Origin: Pelagophyceae sp. CCMP2097 | Lineage: Eukaryota; Sar; Pelagophyceae | Assembly (NCBI GenBank): GCA_026770575.1 | Contig: MU657168.1 | Coordinates: 251,722-275,597 of the forward strand | Direction: 5' to 3' | DNA: 23,876 nucleotides | In this document: positions 18,780-23,876 of the stretch, one piece after another | How the letters are laid out: each line of letters opens with the position of its first letter | Numbering within the stretch: the first letter of the stretch is position 1 | Program-made: the position numbers and the translations under genes | The notes under the pieces: generated by a model | What the model was told of the DNA's origin: nothing | The model's database searches: none | Seen by the model: the letters and a program-made list of their open reading frames with translations, nothing else

Positions 18780-19700
18780 CCGCGTGCTACGAGGTCGGCG
18801 TCTGCGGCGCAGCTCCTCGATGAAACGCCAGCGCTGGGAGGGCGCGCGCCGGCCCCGATCGCACGCCGCGTGCTGGACCACCTCTACGCGCGCGCGGCCG
18901 GCCCGCGGACGCAGCGCATGAATGCGCGGGCCTCGGCAGTCTGGACGGTGCCGATGGCATGGACGACTCGCGCCGGTCCCGCGCAATGCGCGGCGCCGTA
19001 GGCCTGCAGATCGACGAGCAGCTACAGCAGTACTGTGTGGTGCTCGCGCAGGCGACGTGCGGCTGGCGCGGCGAGGCGCACGCCGACCGCCCCGCGCCGC
19101 GAACCTGACGCCGTTCAAGGCCATGTTTGACGAGTCCCGCTGGCACGAGACCTAGGCCGTTATCCCGACGCCATCGCGAGCCACTGCTTGACGCTCGCGC
19201 ACGCGTCACCCGTCGCAGGCGTCCGCCGCCGTCACGGCCGTCGAGCGCGGGACCATGGGCGGCATCGAGGCGCACGCGGCCAAGGTCACGGCGGCACACA
19301 CAATCGGCGATCGCGGCGTGCCGGCGTGTGCTCAACGCGCCGCTCCAGGCGCCGCAGTCTGGGCGTGTCGGCGTCGGGCTGGCACGACGACGCCGCGACG
19401 TGGCCGTCCGTGCTGGCGCTCGAGGCCAACTTTAAGGCCATCCGCACAGAGCCCTCGCCGCGGCCGCCGACGGAAACATTTCGGCACCGTGCGCGACTCG
19501 GTGGCGGCTCTCGTCTCGGTCGGCGACCGGGCCGAAACCGACGACGTCTGCAGCGGCCTCATGCGGCCGACTCGGATGACGGTCGACGTGCTGCCGTCCA
19601 CGCCGAGCGTCGTCTCGCTGCTTGGCTACCGCCGCGGCAGGTTTAGCGTGCTGTAGTTTTGCACGACCATCGAGGCGCACGCGACGTCCTCCTTGGTGCG
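18780..19700 (+). pseudogene. Decayed coding fragments
   Basis: Short protein-like pieces occur in changing frames: GLQIDEQLQQYCVVLAQATC near 18990-19050, LTPFKAMFDESRWHET near 19110-19155, and DDAATWPSVLALEANFKAI near 19390-19440. Stops and frame changes separate them and I see no GT-AG pairs that join them well. The piece WPSVLALEANFKAI faintly recalls the start of aspartyl/asparaginyl beta-hydroxylase domains, but this is weak. The likely reading is a degraded gene inside the mobile region. Confidence 0.35.
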
Positions 19701-19809
19701 TTACTGACAACCCCCCACGAAGGGCACAACAATGTCATGTTGTTTGGGTTCTTCAAGTTTGGAGAAAAGGGGACTTAATTTACATATTTCATTACTCAAC
19801 CTTAACTCT

Positions 19810-20004
19810 TTGCTTGCTTAAGATTCACCCTCTTTGCGCCCGACGAGGCCTGCGCCAAAGTTGGCCAAGTAGGAATCCTACAGTCGCGACGTTTTTGATA
19901 AATTTTGAAGTGGTGTCCGGGGCTTTTTGATATCCGAGAAAAAGGAACCACATACATGTACCCTCTTGGGCCAGCCCCACCCAGGGTGGATCTTAAGCAA
20001 GCAA
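19810..20004. repeat. 22-bp inverted repeat near the element's right end
   Basis: TTGCTTGCTTAAGATTCACC.. (19810-19831) and ..GGTGGATCTTAAGCAAGCAA (19983-20004) are inverted copies with one mismatch in 22, about 150 bp apart. The interval is AT-rich for this genome and includes GTAGGAATCCTAC at about 19869. Confidence 0.8.
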
Positions 20005-20156
20005 CCACCGATCAGACCTTGCGCAATTGACATATTCAAAAGGAACCACCGAAGTGCCCTGTGTTTTATGACGGCCAAAACGCGACCACCGATCTGCCCT
20101 TCCAACTCACAACCAAAACGCGACCACTGAAACACCCCCAAGGAACCACCTATCTG
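19943..20156 (-). repeat. Right subterminal cluster of AGGTGGTTC-type motifs (inverted)
   Basis: Copies of the complement (GAACCACC / GACCACC) lie near 19943, 20001, 20042, 20083, 20121 and 20141; several continue as GATCTG or GATCAG. The outermost, at 20141-20156, forms the right terminal repeat. Orientation is opposite to the left cluster. Confidence 0.75.
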
Positions 20157-20167
20157 TGCGCGTCTCC

Positions 20168-20732
20168 TTTTCCAGAGGCGCGTCTTTCGACGGAAACGAC
20201 TCGAGCCGTTTCGAGACCGTCCCGGCCGTGAGGTCTGACCCGGTCGGCCCGGGCCTCCCGTCGTAGCTCTTGGAGACTCTGCAACCTCTCAGCCCAATCG
20301 AGGCCGGAGACGTTACGACGCACGGGCAACAACGTCGAAGCCTTTCCGATTTTGTGGGTCCCAGAGCGCTCTCGGTTCAGCGCCCTCGGCATCGACCTCG
20401 CCTGCGCTCTGTAGCAACCAAGCCGCAAGACGACCCTCTACACAGCCCTTACTCTTGAAATACCCTATAATTACTCCAAATACTGATTTATAAATACCTA
20501 AATAATACCCCTAATTTAAATTTTCAAAATTCCGAAAAATCTATTTGCATGGTCGGTTTCTGTTTTGTGTGGTTTTCCTTTGTTACGAAACGCGGAGAAG
20601 TTTTCGACGTCGTGTCTCGAGACGCGCTCTGAGAGGCCGCGAGGTCCGAGCCATACCTTCCGGGGGAGGGGGGCTCGGGTCGCGGGGGCGCCTCTCGAAT
20701 CGTCGCCTCGCTTGCGGAACCTCGGGTCGCCG
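20168..20732. other. Intergenic interval with AT-rich island
   Basis: No gene is seen. From about 20456 to 20545 the sequence turns strongly AT-rich (ATTTATAAATACC, TAATTTAAATTTTC), a sharp contrast to the rest. It lies about 190 bp upstream of the RING gene start and may be its promoter-distal spacer. Confidence 0.45.
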
Positions 20733-22673
20733 ATGGATTCGTCGCTGGGGCGGCTGAACCAGCTCTCGCTGAGATTGCGTTTGCTGCGCGAGCAGGCCAT
20801 CTGGCAACGCGAGGCGACTAATACAGTCACCGAGCTCCTCGCTGTGAGCACTTTCCCGGCGAAAATTGCGGATCCTGCGAAGCGCGGGCCCGGTGGTCGA
20901 AACGTCGTATAGGCGGCGGCCGACCTCGAGCACCTGGCCGCGGAGCGCATGCGGCTGTGCGTGGGCCGCCGCGATGGCGTTGCTCGGCTCGACTGGCGCT
21001 TTAGGTTGGCGAGCGTGCACGCGGCGCGGCAGCCGCCGAAGCGCAGCGTGCCCGCGGCCGTCGTCGACGCGCTGCAGCGCGCAAACTGCGGCGACGGCGA
21101 CTGCTGCGCCGTCTGCCTCGGTCCCGCGGCGGAGCCCATTGATCGAGACGGCGACGACGACTTGGGCGACGAGCCGCGCGCGTCGGAGCCCGTGGCGCTG
21201 CCCTGCGAATGCAAGTCGACGTTCCACCGCGCCTGCATCGGCAAATGGCTCTCCTCGCACCACACGTGCCCCATGTGCCGCCACGAGCTGCCTTTTGAGG
21301 AGACTGCGGCGGAAGACGAAGGCGAATTTACGTTGTGGGCGCTGCAAGTGGGCGCTGCAGAGGAGTTCTCGCCGCAAGGATACCTCGAGCAGGTGCGGCG
21401 GCGGCACCGCGCCAACGCGCGCGCCGCCGGCAACGCCGAAGAGATGCAATCCCGCCGCAACCAAGAGGCGGAGGCGCTCTTCCACGCGAGCTTCCACCGA
21501 CACTACCGCGTCGACACGGCGCCGGCCCCGGCAGACGACTTTGGCGCCCTGGCCGCGGTCCACGCCGCCGCGCGCGAAGTCGTCGACACAGCCGCCCTCG
21601 ACGCCGCCTCGGCGGCGCTCCTCGGCGAATCGGACCACGCCGCTGCCGCAAGGCGGTTAGCGCGCCGCCGCCTCGCGCCCCAAGGCGCGCCCCAAGCCAC
21701 CGACGCACCTTCGACCATTTCGCTCGACGGTGCGCCGGCGCCGTTCAACGCGGCCGCGCCGTCCGCCGACGGCGCCGACGCGCCGCCGTCGACGGCGTCG
21801 GTCTCGTTGGACGAGCGCCGCCGCCGCCGCGCGCGGCAATCTCGCGTCGACTCGCTGCCGCAGATCCGGCAGCCCGCTTCGCCGGCATCGCCCGGCGCGG
21901 GGCCGGCGCCGGCGCGCGCCGCGCCGTCGCCGCAGCGGCTCCGCGACGCGGTCCTCCAGGCGTCCATACTACCGTCGTTCCGCTCGTTGACGCGCGCGGC
22001 GCCGACGACGCCGCGCGCGGCGCCCCGCGCGGACGCACCCTCACCGACGACGGTCATCGCGACGCTCGACAGCCCACCTCGGTCGGGCCCGAGCGTCGAC
22101 AGCCCGGCCTCGTCGTTCTCCGCGAGCCCGGCCTCTTCGTTCTCGCAGCGCAGCGCCCTCGCGCGCCAGCGCGCCACGGCCACCGTCGCGCGGTCGACGC
22201 ACGCGGCCAACGCGCCGTCCCTCGACCGACCACCGACCACGCCCGACGCGGCGAGGCAGCTCGCCCGGCAGCCGTCGAACCGCAGCCGCGGCGCGCAGAC
22301 CTTGCAACGTGCGTACCGCCAGTGCCCCCCCTCGGCCGATGCGCATCATCGACGTCGAAACAGGATCGCCTTCTGGTTCGGGCCTCAGCGCCGCACGGCT
22401 GATGAGCCGCTTCGCCGACTCTTAGAAATGCGCCATCGTCGGGCGCACGGGCGTGCTTGTTGGGTGCACTCGATTAAATTAACTTTGACGGGTGTTCCTC
22501 GCTCGTCGTCGCCGCCGTCTGGGGTCCGCGGCAGGTGGGATGCGGCGGCAGGCGCCGAGTTCCCTTGCCGAGGCCGACGTTCCACGTCGATTGTGTGTCG
22601 CCGCGCCGTCGCCTTTGGCCGGCGCCCGCGGAAGGAGGACCGTGTCACGCGCCGCTTCGCCGGGCGGCCCTGA
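20733..22673 (+). CDS. RING-type zinc-finger protein, probable E3 ubiquitin ligase
   Basis: Proposed CDS: join(20733..20843, 20913..22673), 623 aa; the 69-bp intron (GTGAGC..ATAG) skips a TAG in frame. The N-terminal 50 residues are helical (LNQLSLRLRLLREQAIW). The zinc finger has CAVC at residues 102-105, then after a 29-residue insert LPCECKSTFHRACIGKWL and TCPMCR, giving C102, C105, C135, C137, H142, C145, C156, C159. The C-x-C-x4-H-x2-C part fits the RING-CH pattern, while WL....TCPMCR is RING-H2-like. RING domains recruit E2 enzymes and pass ubiquitin to substrates. The rest is low-complexity A/P/S/R-rich. A C7 run at about 22325-22331 may hide a frameshift: shifted by one base the frame ends at 22425 after RIIDVETGSPSGSGL. 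No transmembrane helix is seen. Confidence 0.78.
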
Positions 22674-22894
22674 ACGGCGATACGCTCCGTCGGCGCCGCG
22701 GGGCGGCTCTGGCGCGCGTCCTTGCGTCGTGGCGCGCCGGGTCCGAGGCGCCGCACGCCTCAAAGGTGGCGAGGCGGTCCTCGAGCGCCCGGATGAGCAG
22801 CAATTCGGCGACACCGTCGTAGCGCACACAGCGGTCGCGTCGCGCGCGTCGCCGGCGCCGCGGGCCATCATGTCCTCGGGACCCGAAATCGTCG

Positions 22895-23581
22895 TCAGCC
22901 GCAAATGCGCGTCCATTCTTCCTGGCCGATACCGGGTCGAAACTCATCGCGGAAGTCCTGCCAGAACCACTTGGCCGTGCGCCAGCAGCCGTCGATTCGG
23001 CGGAACTCCCAGCCGAGCTGAACAAGGAGGTCGCCGGCCTCGGACTCGAAGCGCACGGTATGGAACGCTTCCGCCTCGGGGTCGAGGAAAAAAGTGTCCT
23101 CCCCTGCCACGTCGGCGACGTAGCCGCCGTCCACGAGCAAGTGGTACTGGCATTTCGGGTCGTCAAAGCTCCGCGAGACCTCGAACGGGTCGGCGCGCGA
23201 GACGCCCGCGGGGCAAAATTCGGCGCTGGCCAGGCGCAGGAGCGTCGCGGCGCCGGCGTGGCGCTGGGGCGCGTGGTTGCGCCGCAGCGCCGCGAGCGTG
23301 AGGCCGGCGACGTCGACGGGTAAAAATGCAGTCGACGACTGTAGGCCGCCCCACAGCGTCCCGCGGCGCGCGCGCTCGACCAATGACGCGTACTCCGCGC
23401 CGTCCTCGCGGGCCTCCGCGCCCTCGCGGGCCTCCGCGCCCTCGCGGGCCTCCGCGCCCTCGAGGTCCTCCGCGCCGCGAGCCGCGCGTGCGCGCCCGCG
23501 GTGCCGCGCCGCCGTCAAACTGCGCCCGCCGCCCACAAAGCCGTGCGCGGCGTGGAGCATAAGTGCCGCGGCAACGTACAT
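22895..23581 (-). CDS. Secreted or plastid-targeted protein of unknown function
   Basis: Single open frame, 228 aa from ATG 23581. It begins with a short signal peptide ending AAHGFVGG; a phenylalanine at the likely cleavage site is the hallmark of red-lineage plastid precursors. Residues about 30-60 hold an in-frame hexapeptide repeat (EGAEAR). The rest is a compact domain: LWGGLQSSTAFLPVDVAGLT, then YHLLVDGGYVADVAGEDTFF, LLVQLGWEFRRIDGCWRTAK, WFWQDFRDEF. It is rich in tryptophan and aromatic residues, but I cannot name the family. The frame ends at TGA 22895-22897. A helical stretch in another frame just downstream (VAELLLIRALEDRLATFEAC, about 22810-22750) might be a further exon, but I found no clean splice pair. 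The gene is convergent with the RING gene. Confidence 0.65.
   Translation of the reverse strand: MYVAAALMLHAAHGFVGGGRSLTAARHRGRARAARGAEDLEGAEAREGAEAREGAEAREDGAEYASLVERARRGTLWGGLQSSTAFLPVDVAGLTLAALRRNHAPQRHAGAATLLRLASAEFCPAGVSRADPFEVSRSFDDPKCQYHLLVDGGYVADVAGEDTFFLDPEAEAFHTVRFESEAGDLLVQLGWEFRRIDGCWRTAKWFWQDFRDEFRPGIGQEEWTRICG
23404..23475. repeat. 18-bp tandem repeat, four units, in coding sequence
   Basis: Units of CCTCGCGGGCCTCCGCGC start at 23404, 23422 and 23440, with a diverged copy at 23458. In the minus-strand gene they encode EGAEAR repeats, so length changes keep the frame. Confidence 0.9.
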
Positions 23582-23692
23582 CACTCAGTCCCCGACCGGT
23601 CCGAATCGAGAACTTGCGACCGAAGCGCGGCGCGCGACCGCGGTACCGCCGAATTTGTACAATTAATATTTGATACAATTTAGAAACTCGGC

Positions 23693-23706
23693 CTAGGAAT
23701 TCCTAG
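23693..23706. repeat. Palindrome CTAGGAATTCCTAG, copy 3
   Basis: Contains the 12-mer seen at 9528 and 16605. It lies 112 bp upstream of the start of the minus-strand gene. Confidence 0.85.
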
Positions 23707-23736
23707 CGGCGAAGGGCCCGGGCTTTTCTGGGGTCG

Positions 23737-23876
23737 GGCTCAGCGGCTACAAATCCTATGTCCCATTGTCCTGCGAGCACCTGCGAACCCTTCGTCTGCG
23801 AGCCTGCGAACGCCTGGGAGCACCTGCGAACCCTTCGTCTGCGAGCCTGCGAACGCCTAGGAGGCTCAGCGGCTAC
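23737..23876. repeat. Tandem repeat array running off the window
   Basis: Two 43-bp units (23776-23818 and 23819-23861, starting AGCACCTGCGAACCC) differ at one base. They are bracketed by exact 14-bp direct repeats GGCTCAGCGGCTAC at 23737-23750 and 23863-23876, so a larger unit of about 126 bp may continue past the window. The unit contains CTGCGAG, also found in the ends of elements A and B, which may be chance. Confidence 0.8.

Larger units (their letters stand above)
16541..20167. mobile_element. Putative 3.6-kb DNA transposon with inverted terminal and subterminal repeats
   Basis: Left end CAGATGGGTGGTTCCTTGGG (16552-16571) and right end CCCAAGGAACCACCTATCTG (20137-20156) are inverted copies with one mismatch in 20. 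Six bases further out on both sides is the same GGAGA, so the repeat may be slightly longer. Inside each end lies a cluster of the core AGGTGGTTC motif, pointing inward in opposite directions. Such subterminal clusters are known as transposase-binding sites in CACTA-, hAT- and Mutator-type elements. The interior holds a 302-aa ORF, degenerate repeats and decayed fragments, but no transposase, so it would be non-autonomous. I could not find a target site duplication. Confidence 0.55.

Noticed and set aside
19390..19440. Aspartyl/asparaginyl beta-hydroxylase start motif
   Set aside because: Only about 14 residues resemble it and the surrounding frames are broken, so I do not name the gene.
23404..23876. 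CRISPR-like short repeats
   Set aside because: The 18-bp and 43-bp units are contiguous with no unique spacers and the genome is eukaryotic; they are ordinary tandem repeats.

Overview
The window is nuclear DNA from a GC-rich, compact eukaryote. Genes lie on both strands, often 80-250 bp apart. Most are split by short in-frame GT-AG introns of 47-106 bp, with one of 247 bp. Two genes, and perhaps a broken third, start with a signal peptide ending in an AH[AGS]F-like motif, as in nucleus-encoded plastid proteins of algae with red-derived secondary plastids. With the high GC and the ShK-like cysteine-rich protein, this suggests a stramenopile alga, perhaps a pelagophyte such as Aureococcus. That assignment is inference from style, not a database match.

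Left part (1-9.4 kb): the 3' end of a secreted ShK-like cysteine-rich protein gene; a complete long-form tRNase Z (ELAC2 type, 3-4 exons); and, convergent with it, a five-exon LMBRD2-type membrane protein carrying two C-terminal PH domains. I rebuilt the splicing of both by joining frames at GT-AG sites. Next come a frame-broken plastid-type gene remnant, a 0.9-kb gene-poor gap, and a WD40 propeller protein on the minus strand.

Middle part (9.4-15.5 kb): divergent from the WD40 gene is a three-exon TrmB-like methyltransferase (tRNA m7G46 type) with an N-terminal signal sequence and a CysRS C-terminal-like segment. A perfect 16-bp hairpin follows, then ribosomal protein eS12, then a large coiled-coil, proline-rich protein ending in tandem FxAEL repeats.

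Right part (15.5-20.7 kb) looks like a nest of mobile DNA. Two small palindromic elements share the end sequence CCTGCGAGTCCC and flank a foldback structure with 104-bp inverted arms. Next to it is a putative 3.6-kb transposon whose ends carry 20-bp inverted repeats and inverted clusters of an AGGTGGTTC-type motif. Inside are an unrecognised 302-aa ORF, a degenerate tandem repeat and decayed coding fragments. I found no transposase.

Right edge (20.7-23.9 kb): a RING-type E3 ligase candidate on the plus strand, a secreted or plastid-targeted protein of unknown function on the minus strand, and the start of a tandem repeat that runs off the window.

Several genes serve tRNA maturation and translation (tRNase Z, TrmB-like, eS12), but they are independently transcribed and nothing shows they work as one unit. 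The strongest candidates for something undescribed are the palindromic or foldback repeat family, the 3.6-kb element with inverted subterminal motif clusters, and the LMBRD2-PH-PH fusion.
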